Shown here: positions 41,575-50,685 of the stretch, in pieces
Layout of the letters: every line of letters starts with the position of its first letter
Position numbering within the stretch: the stretch's first letter is position 1
Origin: Kaistella pullorum
Lineage (GTDB): Bacteria > Bacteroidota > Bacteroidia > Flavobacteriales > Weeksellaceae
Assembly (NCBI RefSeq): GCF_014837035.1
Contig: NZ_JACSPS010000002.1
Span: forward strand, 62,001-126,000
DNA length: 64,000 nt
Direction of reading: 5' to 3'
Made by a program: the position numbers and the translations under genes
Notes under the pieces: model-generated
What the model was told of the DNA's origin: nothing
The model's database searches: none
The model's input: the letters and a program-made list of their open reading frames with translations, nothing else

Positions 41575-42858
41575 ATGTCATTAAACATTATTGATCTTAT
41601 TCGTGGTCAACTGGGTCCTGCACTTATTTCGCAGAGTGCCACACAGTTGGGTGAAAGTGAATCTGCCGTATCGAAAGCGGTGAGCGTTTTATTGCCTTCA
41701 GTCTTTACGGCACTGGCTGATAACGCAGATAAACCCGGTGTACAAAGTACGATAAGCAATTCCTCTGCAAGTGGCCTTTTGGGCAATTTGCTGAGCGGAA
41801 CAGCGGGTAACTCAATGGTTGCTACGGTGTTGTCAGCAATTTTTGGTGACCGCGTACCTAATTTGGTAAATTCCGTTTCAGAATATGCGGGAATAAACAA
41901 TACGTCGGCAAATTCACTTCTATATACCGTGACCGGTGCTGCTGTGGGTTCTATTGGTAAATATGCCGAGGATCAAAACATGGATGCATCGGGCATTGCG
42001 TCTCTGCTGCGTGATGAGCGCCAAAATGTTGCATCACTTGTTCCGGCTGGATTCACATTTGCTGAGACCGCACAAGGCAGTTTGGCAAATGCTGATGAAT
42101 ATCCGGATGCCGCTAAGATCACTTCTGCCGAGCCTGATGAAACATCTACCGTAGATGTGAACAGAGGAGGAAATACGCATGTGCATGTAGACAGAAATGA
42201 TGTTCACAAAGAAGGTTCACTATGGAGATGGCTCCTGCCGCTTATCTTGCTGGCGCTGGCTGCGTGGTTCCTCTGGAGACAATGTGACAAATCTGCCGAG
42301 CAAACTACTGTGATGACGGATTCTACCGCAGTACAGTCTGAACCGGCTGCAGTGCTTACAGATTCTTTAGCCGACAGCTCGATGACTGCCGCAAACCGCG
42401 AATCCATGTCAGTGGCATTGCCATCGGGTAGCAATGTAAATGCGTACCGTGGTGGAATAGAAGACCAAATTGTAGCTTTTTTAAATTCCGAAGAATATAA
42501 AAATGCAGATGAGGATGCACTGAAGGACAGATGGTTCAATTTTGATAACCTGAATTTCGAGTTTAATTCAACTAAACTTACACCTGAATCTCAGGTTCAG
42601 CTTGATAATATAAAAGCAATTTTAGCGGCTTATCCTGATGCTAAAATTAAAATCGGTGCTTATAGCGATAAAAAAGGAGATGATGATATGAACAAGAAGC
42701 TATCACAGGACCGCGCGAACGCAGTGAAGGCTGCACTCGCTTCTCCGCAGGTGGTTTCAGCTGAAGGATATGGAGAAGAGTTTGCCACAGTAGAGGAGTC
42801 TGCCAGTGACATGGAGCGTGAAAAAGACAGAAAAACAGCAATCAGATTCACGAAATAG
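41575..42858 (+). CDS. OmpA family protein with N-terminal DUF937
   Basis: A 427-residue envelope protein. Residues 1-150 match DUF937 ('VSVLLPSVFTALADNA', 'LLGNLLSG', 'AGINNTSANSLL'), a single hydrophobic helix follows at about 220-240 ('WRWLLPLILLALAAWFLW'), and the C-terminal OmpA peptidoglycan-binding domain covers about 310-427 ('FNSTKLTPESQVQLDNIKAIL', 'IKIGAYSDKKGDDDMNKKLSQDRANAV', 'VSAEGYGEE'). No signal peptide precedes DUF937, so this part is probably cytoplasmic and the OmpA domain periplasmic. A terminator follows. Confidence 0.88.
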   Translation: MSLNIIDLIRGQLGPALISQSATQLGESESAVSKAVSVLLPSVFTALADNADKPGVQSTISNSSASGLLGNLLSGTAGNSMVATVLSAIFGDRVPNLVNSVSEYAGINNTSANSLLYTVTGAAVGSIGKYAEDQNMDASGIASLLRDERQNVASLVPAGFTFAETAQGSLANADEYPDAAKITSAEPDETSTVDVNRGGNTHVHVDRNDVHKEGSLWRWLLPLILLALAAWFLWRQCDKSAEQTTVMTDSTAVQSEPAAVLTDSLADSSMTAANRESMSVALPSGSNVNAYRGGIEDQIVAFLNSEEYKNADEDALKDRWFNFDNLNFEFNSTKLTPESQVQLDNIKAILAAYPDAKIKIGAYSDKKGDDDMNKKLSQDRANAVKAALASPQVVSAEGYGEEFATVEESASDMEREKDRKTAIRFTK

Positions 42859-42878
42859 TGATCAATATTTAATTTACT

Positions 42879-42903
42879 TCCCGGCTTGTCCGGGATTTTT
42901 TTT
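42879..42903 (+). terminator. Terminator after the OmpA/DUF937 gene
   Basis: TCCCGG/CCGGGA stem with loop CTTGT followed by eight T. Confidence 0.8.
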
Positions 42904-42933
42904 GCTTTTATTTGGAGGCTTCTATTAATTTAA

Positions 42934-42941
42934 TATATTTG
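42934..42941 (+). promoter_or_regulatory. -7 box for mntH
   Basis: TATATTTG, directly abutting the palindrome at 42941-42956 and 18 bp before the TTG start codon. Confidence 0.5.
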
Positions 42942-42956
42942 TTAGACTAATCTAAC
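42941..42956. promoter_or_regulatory. Candidate DtxR/MntR-type operator of mntH
   Basis: GTTAGA CTAA TCTAAC: perfect 6-base inverted arms around four bases. It covers the transcription start inferred from the -7 box, a repressing position, and resembles the TTAGG..CCTAA style of DtxR-family sites. Confidence 0.55.
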
Positions 42957-42959
42957 ATT

Positions 42960-44291
42960 TTGAAAAATATAAATAATGGTTGGCGTTACGCACGCCGCGC
43001 AGATTCGCTGCCTGAAGTCTTTTCGAGTGTAAACATTCCGAAAAATGCCGGTTTCTGGCGGAAACTTTTTGCATTTACAGGGCCCGGTCTTATGGTCGCG
43101 GTCGGCTATATGGATCCAGGCAACTGGGCGACCGATATTGCCGGCGGCGCACAGTTCGGCTATGCATTGCTGTCTGTGGTGCTCATTTCAAATCTGTTCG
43201 CGATCATTTTGCAGCATCTCTCGCTAAAACTAGGCATCGTTGCGGAGCGTGATTTAGCACAAGCTTGCCGCGACCATTTTGATCCGGTGACGAATTTTAT
43301 CCTTTGGGTCTTCTGCGAGATTGCGATTGCGGCCTGCGACCTGGCGGAAGTGATTGGTGCGGCCATTGCGCTGAATCTGCTTTTCGGCATTCCGCTTACA
43401 TGGGGCGTAGTGATCACCGTGATTGATGTTTTCATCATACTTTTTCTTCAGGCTAAAGGTTTCCGCTATATCGAAAGTATCGTTGCAGGTCTGATCATCG
43501 TCATCTTAGGATGTTTTGCGTATGAAATAATATTAAGTAAACCCGATATCTTCCCCATTTTAAGTGGTCTTGTTCCTCAGAAAGAGATCGTCACCAATCC
43601 GGCGATGCTCTATATTGCGATCGGGATTTTGGGCGCCACCGTGATGCCGCACAATTTGTATCTGCACAGCAGCATCGTACAAACCCGAAATTATGAGCGG
43701 ACGACGGAGGGAAAGAAAGAAGCCATCAAGTTTGCCACTATCGACAGTACGGTGTCGCTTTTTCTCGCCTTCTTTATTAATGCAGCGATTCTTATCGTTG
43801 CTGCAGCCACGTTTCACACGACGGGAAATCAGGATATTGCAGATATTCATGATGCTCACAAAATGCTGACACCGCTTTTGGGGACCACGCTTGCGAGCAT
43901 TGTATTCGCCGTGGCTCTTTTAGCTTCAGGCCAGAACTCTACACTCACCGGTACGCTTGCCGGCCAGATCGTGATGGAAGGTTTTCTGAACATCCGTCTC
44001 AAACCCTGGCTTCGCCGCCTGATCACCAGGTTGATTGCGGTTATTCCGGCCTTGATTGTTACTGTTTTATATGGCGAAAAAGGCACAACCGATTTATTGG
44101 TACTCAGCCAGGTCATCTTATCTATGCAGCTGAGCTTCGCGGTCGTTCCGTTAGTGATGTTCACCGGCTCAAAACTTAAAATGGGCGAATTCGTGAATAA
44201 ATCATGGCTTAAAATTTTGGTTTGGATAATTGCCGCGATCATTATTGCCCTTAATCTATATCTGCTGCTCGAAACATTCACCAACATATGA
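42960..44291 (+). CDS. mntH: Nramp family divalent metal transporter
   Basis: Proton-coupled importer of Mn2+ or Fe2+ in the inner membrane; 443 residues, about eleven helices. Metal-site motifs are '[16 protein letters not shown]' (helix 1, DPGN) and '[16 protein letters not shown]' (helix 6, MPH). The start is TTG, since no in-frame ATG precedes the first conserved residues. It has a palindromic operator over its promoter, implying metal-dependent repression. The last 4 bp overlap the next gene (ATGA). Confidence 0.93.
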   Translation: MKNINNGWRYARRADSLPEVFSSVNIPKNAGFWRKLFAFTGPGLMVAVGYMDPGNWATDIAGGAQFGYALLSVVLISNLFAIILQHLSLKLGIVAERDLAQACRDHFDPVTNFILWVFCEIAIAACDLAEVIGAAIALNLLFGIPLTWGVVITVIDVFIILFLQAKGFRYIESIVAGLIIVILGCFAYEIILSKPDIFPILSGLVPQKEIVTNPAMLYIAIGILGATVMPHNLYLHSSIVQTRNYERTTEGKKEAIKFATIDSTVSLFLAFFINAAILIVAAATFHTTGNQDIADIHDAHKMLTPLLGTTLASIVFAVALLASGQNSTLTGTLAGQIVMEGFLNIRLKPWLRRLITRLIAVIPALIVTVLYGEKGTTDLLVLSQVILSMQLSFAVVPLVMFTGSKLKMGEFVNKSWLKILVWIIAAIIIALNLYLLLETFTNI

Positions 44292-45037
44292 AAGCGCTAA
44301 GTTTTGCAGTATTTTTACTTGCGGTTCCAATTCTGAATTTTGCGCAGGAACAGATTGAGACCGACAGGCCCGATCAAACCGAATCTCCCGCAACCGTTCC
44401 TCATCGGTATCTGCAGGCTGAAACCGGATTTATGTATGAGAAAGTGCACAATGATGCACAAACTATTTACCATCCCACGCTATTGTGGCGGTACGGAATC
44501 ACTCCAAATGTTGAATTTCGACTTCAAACCGATTTCACAACCGAAAGTAGGGCAGGCAGAAGAATTTCAGGTCTTTCTCCGGTAGCGGTTGGTTTTAAAA
44601 CATCGTTAATAAAAAGTAAAGGTTTTATTCCGGACATTTCCTTCGTTGGTCATCTCACCTTTGCGGAATTAGCGACTGCAGACCTGCAATCTACTTATGT
44701 CGCGCCGGATTTCAGGTTTCTTTTCCGCAATGCGTTTTCAGATCATTTCGAGCTCAGTTATAATCTGGGTGCAGAATGGAATGGAGAAACTCCTGACGCA
44801 AGTGCGCTCTATACCATTGCCGCAAGCTACAAAGCTGCAGATCACTTGTCTCTCTTTGCTGAATTTTACGGTTATCTGAATAAATATGAAAGTGCCGATC
44901 ACCGCTTTGATGCAGGCGCAATGCTGCTTTTAAATCAAAACTTTTCCTTAGATATATCAGCGGGCGCCGGACTTTCTGAACTTTCGCCATCCTATTTTGT
45001 TTCGGGTGGCTTCTCTTACCGGTTGCCGCTGCACTAA
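44288..45037 (+). CDS. Outer membrane transporter-like protein (MetA-pathway family)
   Basis: A 249-residue exported beta-barrel-like protein with signal peptide ending 'ILNFAQ'. The mature start '[26 protein letters not shown]' is characteristic of the transporter family named after phenol degradation (MetA pathway) in Bacteroidota. It ends in alternating strands. Its start overlaps the mntH stop, so it may help metal cross the outer membrane; that is inference from context. Confidence 0.82.
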   Translation: MKALSFAVFLLAVPILNFAQEQIETDRPDQTESPATVPHRYLQAETGFMYEKVHNDAQTIYHPTLLWRYGITPNVEFRLQTDFTTESRAGRRISGLSPVAVGFKTSLIKSKGFIPDISFVGHLTFAELATADLQSTYVAPDFRFLFRNAFSDHFELSYNLGAEWNGETPDASALYTIAASYKAADHLSLFAEFYGYLNKYESADHRFDAGAMLLLNQNFSLDISAGAGLSELSPSYFVSGGFSYRLPLH

Positions 45038-45108
45038 AATCTGCCTAAATGTCCGTATCCCTGATTTGGCAAAATCTTTGAGAACGTTGCTGGATAAATT
45101 GTATAATT

Positions 45109-45648
45109 ATGTCAGAAAATAAAGAATTTCAGGAAGATGAACTGAATTTGCAGGAAGAATCCAATGAAAATGTAGAGAATAACCAGCCTGAAAATGTGGC
45201 AGAGACACCTTCTGCGGAGGAACTTTTGGCAGACGAGAAAGACCGCTATATCAGACTTTTCGCAGAGTTTGAAAACTATAAAAAACGCACCACGAAAGAA
45301 AAGATGGAATTCTTCCAATACGCGAATCAGGATATGATGATTTCGATGTTAGGAGTTTTGGATGACTTTGAGCGTGCCTTGAAAGAAATTGCGAAAAACG
45401 GCAATGAAGCAGATCTTCAGGGAGTGGAGCTCATCTATCAAAAACTTAAGACTAAACTCACAGAAAAAGGTCTGAAGCCCATCGAAGTGAAAGCCGGAGA
45501 CGATTTCAACGTAGATTTTCATGAAGCCATTACGCAGATTCCCGCACCTTCAGAAGAGCTGAAAGGAAAGATTGTCGACGTAGTGGAAACCGGTTATCAG
45601 TTGCATGACCGCGTGATCCGTTTCAGCAAAGTAGTTACCGGAAACTAA
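45109..45648 (+). CDS. grpE: Nucleotide exchange factor GrpE
   Basis: Exchanges ADP for ATP on DnaK. The 179 residues have an acidic N-terminal tail (about 1-40), a long coiled coil ('ADEKDRYIRLFAEFENYKKRTTKEK'-type signature near 40-65) and a C-terminal beta-wing 'HEAITQIPAPSEELKGKIVDVVETGYQLHDRVIRFSKV'. It lies 74 bp before dnaJ. dnaK is not in the window and no CIRCE element was seen. Confidence 0.95.
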   Translation: MSENKEFQEDELNLQEESNENVENNQPENVAETPSAEELLADEKDRYIRLFAEFENYKKRTTKEKMEFFQYANQDMMISMLGVLDDFERALKEIAKNGNEADLQGVELIYQKLKTKLTEKGLKPIEVKAGDDFNVDFHEAITQIPAPSEELKGKIVDVVETGYQLHDRVIRFSKVVTGN

Positions 45649-45722
45649 AATATCAGCAATGATTAGTGGGTTTTCAGGCAACTACCCATTACCCATTCTT
45701 CATTACTTATCCTATTTAAAAG

Positions 45723-46841
45723 ATGACAAAAAGAGATTATTACGAAATTCTGGAAGTTTCTAAAAGTGCGTCCGCAGACGAGATAAAGAAAGCTTACCGG
45801 AAAATGGCTTTAAAATATCACCCTGATAAAAATCCAGGTGACAAGACCGCAGAAGAAAAATTCAAAGAGGCGGCAGAAGCCTACGAAGTGCTCAGCGACG
45901 ATAATAAGAAAGCGCGTTATGACCAGTATGGACATGCGGGCGTGAATGGCGGCGGCTTCGGCGGTGGCGGTTTCGGTGGCGGGATGAATATGGAAGATAT
46001 TTTCTCGCAGTTTGGTGATATTTTCGGCGGTCATTTCGGTGGCGGCGGATTTGCCGGTGGCGGTCAGCGTCAGCAGGCACGCGGCTCAAATCTTCGGGTT
46101 CGCATCAGGCTGAACCTGGAGGAAATGGTAAACGGTACGCAGAAAACCATCAAAGTGAAAAAAATGAAGATGGCGCCGGGTGCCACTTCAAAAACGTGTA
46201 CTACCTGTAACGGTGCCGGTGTGCAGATGAAGGTGATGAACACGATGTTCGGACAGATGCAGACGCAAACTACGTGTGGTACGTGCCAGGGTATAGGTAA
46301 AATTGCCGATAAAATTCCTGCTGGTGCCAACGCTCAGGGTTTGATTAAAGAAGATGAAGAAGTAACCATCAACATCCCGGCAGGCGCGCGCGAGGGTATT
46401 CAGCTCAATGTCCGCGGCAAGGGTAATGATGCGCCGTTCGGTGGCAATCCGGGCGATTTACTCGTGGTGGTAGAAGAAGAGGCAGATGGTAGCATCAAAC
46501 GCGAAGGTGACAACCTTCATCAGGAATTATACATCTCTTTCGCGGAGGCCGCTTTGGGAACTCAAAAAGAGATTCCGACGGTTGGCGGAAAGGTGAAGAT
46601 AAAAGTGGATGCGGGAACGCAATCCGGCAAAATCCTGAGACTCTCAGGCAAAGGATTGCCTAGTATAGACAGCTACGGGAAAGGCGATATGTTTGTACAT
46701 ATTAATGTGTGGACGCCGCAGCATTTGTCTCCGGAGCAGCGTGCCTTCTTTGAGAAACAGATTGAAAACGGCGAAATGATGGCCGAACCTTCCGGAAAGG
46801 AAAAGACTTTCTTTGATAAGGTGCGTGATCTTTTCAATTGA
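45723..46841 (+). CDS. dnaJ: Chaperone DnaJ with reduced zinc-finger region
   Basis: Hsp40 co-chaperone of DnaK, 372 residues. J domain 1-70 with HPD at 33-35; G/F-rich linker 73-115; then the substrate-binding domains. The usual four CxxCxGxG repeats are reduced to two: Cys159/Cys162 ('CTTCNGAG') and Cys185/Cys188 ('CGTCQGIG'), flanking '[11 protein letters not shown]'. These correspond to the inner pair (zinc site II); the outer pair (site I) is missing, replaced by '[17 protein letters not shown]'. The frame is intact, so this is probably a lineage form rather than damage. Confidence 0.94.
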   Translation: MTKRDYYEILEVSKSASADEIKKAYRKMALKYHPDKNPGDKTAEEKFKEAAEAYEVLSDDNKKARYDQYGHAGVNGGGFGGGGFGGGMNMEDIFSQFGDIFGGHFGGGGFAGGGQRQQARGSNLRVRIRLNLEEMVNGTQKTIKVKKMKMAPGATSKTCTTCNGAGVQMKVMNTMFGQMQTQTTCGTCQGIGKIADKIPAGANAQGLIKEDEEVTINIPAGAREGIQLNVRGKGNDAPFGGNPGDLLVVVEEEADGSIKREGDNLHQELYISFAEAALGTQKEIPTVGGKVKIKVDAGTQSGKILRLSGKGLPSIDSYGKGDMFVHINVWTPQHLSPEQRAFFEKQIENGEMMAEPSGKEKTFFDKVRDLFN

Positions 46842-46880
46842 ATAGCGGCACGCTTTAAGCTGAGTTTTTAACAGAAAATA

Positions 46881-46911
46881 AAAAGCAATCTAAATTTTAG
46901 ATTGCTTTTTT
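46881..46911. terminator. Bidirectional terminator between dnaJ and the DedA gene
   Basis: AAAAGCAATCTAAA against TTTAGATTGCTTTT, a near-perfect palindrome flanked by A and T runs, between convergent genes. Confidence 0.85.
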
Positions 46912-46925
46912 AGTATTTAATAGCA

Positions 46926-47615
46926 TTAATGCTGGCTATAATCTTTCGTGTTTTTCTTTCCGAAGAAGAATTTTAATACAAGTGGGACCGTAGTGACCAG
47001 CACGATGATCAGGATGATGATTTCAAGATGGGTTTTAAGGTCAATACCGAATTCGTCAAGGAAGATCTTATCCAGATAATGACCCGCAAAAATTAATGAG
47101 AAAGACCATAAAAAGGCACCGATGATATTATCTATCAGAAACCGGCCTTTATCCATCTTCACGATGCCTGCAACGATAGGCGTAAAGGTTCGTACAACAG
47201 GAAGAAAGCGAGCCATGATCACAGCCAGCGCCCCATGCTGCTCGAAAAAGTCATGCGCCTGAAACAGGTATTTTTTCTTAAAGAGGAAAGTGTCTTCTTT
47301 TTTGTAAAGTGCCGGGCCGGCTTTTAAACCAAACCAGTATCCAACTTCATTTCCAATAATGGCTGCCACAGCCACAGCGGTTGCGAGAATGGTGGTATCG
47401 AGAAAGTCGCTTCCAGTGGAACCTATTGATTCATTGATGATCTCTACGGCATAGATTCCGGACACGAACAGAAGGCTGTCGCCAGGTAAAAAGAAGCCGA
47501 CGAACAGGCCGGTCTCAGCAAAAATGATAAACAAAATGAGCCAGAAACCGCCCATTTGTATATAAAATTCAGGATTCAGCAAATCCTTCCAACTCTCAAA
47601 ATTTCCCATATTCAC
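46926..47615 (-). CDS. DedA family membrane protein
   Basis: Inner membrane protein of 229 residues in the DedA/VTT family; characterised members act as undecaprenyl-phosphate or phospholipid flippases and in membrane homeostasis. Family patterns: 'FAETGLFVGFFLPGDSLLFVSGIYA' (re-entrant loop with E and PGD), 'GNEVGYWFGLKAGPAL' and 'ARFLPVVRTFTPIVAGIVKMDKGRF'. About four to five hydrophobic segments. A second Met at codon 3 could be the start. Confidence 0.9.
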   Translation of the reverse strand: MNMGNFESWKDLLNPEFYIQMGGFWLILFIIFAETGLFVGFFLPGDSLLFVSGIYAVEIINESIGSTGSDFLDTTILATAVAVAAIIGNEVGYWFGLKAGPALYKKEDTFLFKKKYLFQAHDFFEQHGALAVIMARFLPVVRTFTPIVAGIVKMDKGRFLIDNIIGAFLWSFSLIFAGHYLDKIFLDEFGIDLKTHLEIIILIIVLVTTVPLVLKFFFGKKNTKDYSQH

Positions 47616-47674
47616 AAAGGTAACAAAAGGGCAGTTTTTTCGGAAAATTTATATAGTTAAAGTTTCCCAAAACA

Positions 47675-48787
47675 TCAGAGCGAAAAGTCGTCTTCGGTTG
47701 CGGCGGTGCCGTCTGCCATAAGGAAGGCTTTAAGGAAAGGTGTAAGGTTACCGTTCATCACGCCGTCTACATCCGACGTTTCATAACCCGAACGCACATC
47801 TTTCACCAGTTTATAGGGATGCATGACGTAATTCCGGATTTGGCTGCCCCACTCAATCTTCATTTTGCCGGCTTCGATCTCGTTTCTGGCTTTCATCCTT
47901 TCCTCAAGTTCCATTTCGTAAAGTCTTGAACGCAGGAGCTGCATTGCCTTTTCTTTGTTCTGAAGCTGGGAACGGCTTTCAGAGTTTTCTATGATGATTC
48001 CGGTAGGAGCGTGGCGAAGTCTTACGGCAGTTTCTACTTTGTTTACGTTCTGGCCACCCGCACCACTGGATCGCATGGTTTCAAATGATATGTCGGCAGG
48101 ATTGATGTTGATTTCGATAGTGTCATCCACCAAAGGATACACGTAGACGGAAACGAAACTCGTGTGGCGTTTTGCATTTGAATCAAACGGTGAGATTCTC
48201 ACCAGCCTGTGCACGCCGTTTTCGCCGCGCAGATAGCCGAAAGCAAATTCTCCGTCTATCTCGAGTGTTACGGTCTTTATCCCCGCTACATCGCCTTCCT
48301 GAAAGTTGAGTTCGCGGAGTTTGTAACCCTGTTTTTCGGCCCACATCGTGTACATCCGCATCAGCATCGATGCCCAGTCGCAGGATTCGGTACCACCGGC
48401 ACCGGCGGTGATCTGAAGAACGGCCGAAAGCTCATCGCCTTCGTTTGAAAGCATATTTCGGAACTCAAGGTCTTCGATCTTTTCTACAAGCACAGGAAAG
48501 GCTTCATCAAGTTCTTTTTCTGAATCGGGATCTTCTTTCGCAAATTCTATCAAAACCTGGATGTCTTCGAAACGGCTAACGATCTCTTCATAATCAGTCA
48601 CCCATTTTTTCTTAGAGCGAAGTTGCTTCATGAACGCTTCAGCCTCCTTCGGATTGTCCCAAAACTCCGGCGACACGGTTTTTTCTTCATCGTTGGTGAT
48701 CTCTATTTTCTTTTTTTCGATCTGAAGGAACTTATATAAATCGGCTACACGCGCCTGTACATCTTTGAGCTGGTCACTGTTTGTCAT
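47675..48787 (-). CDS. prfB: Peptide chain release factor 2, without programmed frameshift
   Basis: Recognises UGA and UAA stop codons and releases the nascent peptide. The 370 residues show the stop-recognition loop '[11 protein letters not shown]' (SPF) and the catalytic '[19 protein letters not shown]' (GGQ). In many bacteria prfB contains an in-frame UGA with a +1 shift near codon 25; here the equivalent place reads CTT CAG and the gene is one continuous frame, so this autoregulation is absent. A -7 box lies 5 bp upstream. Confidence 0.95.
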   Translation of the reverse strand: MTNSDQLKDVQARVADLYKFLQIEKKKIEITNDEEKTVSPEFWDNPKEAEAFMKQLRSKKKWVTDYEEIVSRFEDIQVLIEFAKEDPDSEKELDEAFPVLVEKIEDLEFRNMLSNEGDELSAVLQITAGAGGTESCDWASMLMRMYTMWAEKQGYKLRELNFQEGDVAGIKTVTLEIDGEFAFGYLRGENGVHRLVRISPFDSNAKRHTSFVSVYVYPLVDDTIEININPADISFETMRSSGAGGQNVNKVETAVRLRHAPTGIIIENSESRSQLQNKEKAMQLLRSRLYEMELEERMKARNEIEAGKMKIEWGSQIRNYVMHPYKLVKDVRSGYETSDVDGVMNGNLTPFLKAFLMADGTAATEDDFSL

Positions 48788-48791
48788 ATCG

Positions 48792-48799
48792 CAAAAATA
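48792..48799 (-). promoter_or_regulatory. -7 box for prfB
   Basis: TATTTTTG on the minus strand, 4 bp before the ATG. Confidence 0.45.
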
Positions 48800-48883
48800 C
48801 GGATTTGACCTTAAATCCGGCTTTTAAATCTTGGTGAAAATTTTGAATGGAATTTTAAATACTTAATTAAGAACATTAGGTAC

Positions 48884-48913
48884 AAAAAAATCCGGAAACG
48901 AATTTTCCGGATT
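48884..48913 (-). terminator. Terminator after the GlgP-like gene
   Basis: On the minus strand AATCCGGAAA/TTTCCGGATT with a 5-base loop, then TTTTTTT. Located just past the stop at 48937. Confidence 0.8.
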
Positions 48914-48936
48914 GTGTTTAAATATTTAAAAACTTG

Positions 48937-50592
48937 CTAAGCGTAAATCTGCTTATAATACTCATCGGCCATACGGTCACTGTTGAACGCGGTTTTCACG
49001 TCATCCATCGCCTGTTGCTGTACTTTTCTCCACTTATCGGGCTGGTCATAATACATCGGCAGGATTTCGTTCTCCAGGACGTTGTAGAGGTTCTCGAGAT
49101 CAAAATTATCCTGATCATAAACGCTCATGTTCTCATAATCGGCTTGTGGCACCACGAAACCGTTCACTCCGTTTTTGGCAAATTCCGGAATCCAGCCATC
49201 GTCTGTGGAAAGGTTTACTGAGCCGTTCATCGCCGCGGTCATTCCCGAAGTTCCTGAGGCCTCGCGCGGAACTCTCGGGTTATTCAGCCAGAGATCAGAA
49301 CCTTGCTTTAAAGCTTTGCTCAAAGCCAACTCATAGCCTGTTAGCACGGCCATATTCTTATGATTCTTGCTTTCTTCAACAAGCGTATTAAAGGTAGAGA
49401 TCGCCGAATAATCCATCGGATACGGTTTTCCGGCCCAGATGATCTGTACAGGATATTTCGGGTTGTTCAGCAGTTTCTCAAATCGTTCTTTATCGTGCAA
49501 AAGAATGTCAGCACGCTTGTATCCTGCGAAACGGCGCGCCCAAACAATCGTGAAAACATTCGGATCAAAAAGGTTTCCGGTTTGGTCGGCCACGATCTTG
49601 AACGTTCTTTTTTTCAAATGCTTCTTGCGGAAATCAAATGTCATCGTGTCATTCTCATCTTTCGCGTCATAAAGCGGTTTATCGGCCCAGTATTTAAACT
49701 CCTGAGCGTTCGTGATCGCCTTTATTTCGCAAATCCCGGGATATTTGTTCCACATTTTTCGCGAAACCTTGCCGTGAAGCTGCGATACGCCATTGGCAAT
49801 ACGTGCCACCTTCAGCGCGCACAGTGAGTGATTGAATCTGTCGTCCTGTTCGCCTTCTATCGCACGCACTTCCTCAATCGAAAGTCCGGAAAAATAAGAC
49901 ATATTATGGCACAGGAAAAGGTCGTGTTTTTCGTTCCCGGCTTCTTCAGGGGTGTGCGTAGTGAAAACGAGTTTCTCTTTTACTTTCGCAAGATCACCGC
50001 CGAACTTTTTAAGTAAGTAAAACGCCGCAGGTAAACCGTGTGCTTCATTCAGGTGATAGACATCGCGTGTAAGTTTGATCTCATCAAGAAGTTTCGCGCC
50101 GCCTTTTCCGAGGAGGATGTATTGCGCAAGTTTCGTTGATTCATTCGCATCATAAAGACGGTGAGAGATGGTTTTTGAAACATGATCATTTTCCGGCACG
50201 TCCGTAGAAAGGAAGAACATGGGTGCGGTATGGAAAATTTCGGGATCAAGGTAATACGCTTTTACCCAAACCGGCGCCGAGTGAATTTCGATCTGAAACT
50301 TAATTCCGGTATCAACCAAAAATGAATACATCTTTTTGGTCCATGTCGGCTGCAGGGTCTGGTCATGATTGCGTGCCTGGTCATAATAACCGAATTTCCA
50401 CAAAATACCTATTCCTACGAGGTCCTGCTTCAGGTTATAAGCACTCCGCATGTGCGATCCGGCTAAAAAACCCAGGCCGCCGGAATAGATTTTCAGTGCC
50501 TGGTCGATGGCGAATTCCATCGAGAAGTACGCGACTTTTTTAGAATATTCAGGGTTGATATCAAACGGAATGGTAAAGTTTTCAAAATTCAT
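48937..50592 (-). CDS. Alpha-glucan phosphorylase family protein lacking the usual PLP lysine
   Basis: A 551-residue GT35-like protein of the short alpha-glucan phosphorylase group (glycogen or maltodextrin phosphorolysis to glucose 1-phosphate). Family segments: 'AYFSMEFAID' (21-30), 'YSGGLGFLAGSH' (36-47), 'HLNEAHGLPA' (180-189), 'WARRFAGYKRADI' (351-363) and 'WLNNPRVPREASGTSGM' (435-451). After 'SGTSGM' phosphorylases have the lysine that binds pyridoxal phosphate; here residue 452 is Thr (codon ACC, minus strand). The rest of the site looks conserved. The enzyme may therefore be inactive as a phosphorylase or work without PLP. glgC lies 11 kb away. Confidence 0.82.
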   Translation of the reverse strand: MNFENFTIPFDINPEYSKKVAYFSMEFAIDQALKIYSGGLGFLAGSHMRSAYNLKQDLVGIGILWKFGYYDQARNHDQTLQPTWTKKMYSFLVDTGIKFQIEIHSAPVWVKAYYLDPEIFHTAPMFFLSTDVPENDHVSKTISHRLYDANESTKLAQYILLGKGGAKLLDEIKLTRDVYHLNEAHGLPAAFYLLKKFGGDLAKVKEKLVFTTHTPEEAGNEKHDLFLCHNMSYFSGLSIEEVRAIEGEQDDRFNHSLCALKVARIANGVSQLHGKVSRKMWNKYPGICEIKAITNAQEFKYWADKPLYDAKDENDTMTFDFRKKHLKKRTFKIVADQTGNLFDPNVFTIVWARRFAGYKRADILLHDKERFEKLLNNPKYPVQIIWAGKPYPMDYSAISTFNTLVEESKNHKNMAVLTGYELALSKALKQGSDLWLNNPRVPREASGTSGMTAAMNGSVNLSTDDGWIPEFAKNGVNGFVVPQADYENMSVYDQDNFDLENLYNVLENEILPMYYDQPDKWRKVQQQAMDDVKTAFNSDRMADEYYKQIYA

Positions 50593-50618
50593 AATTGCTT
50601 TGCTAAAAATTTTAGGTG

Positions 50619-50626
50619 CAAAGGTA
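50619..50626 (-). promoter_or_regulatory. -7 box for the GlgP-like gene
   Basis: TACCTTTG on the minus strand, 26 bp before the ATG. Confidence 0.5.
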
Positions 50627-50685
50627 AATATTTAAATGATGGCAAAAATGACCTTTCCCTGTTTTTAGCTAATTCATAACACTTG

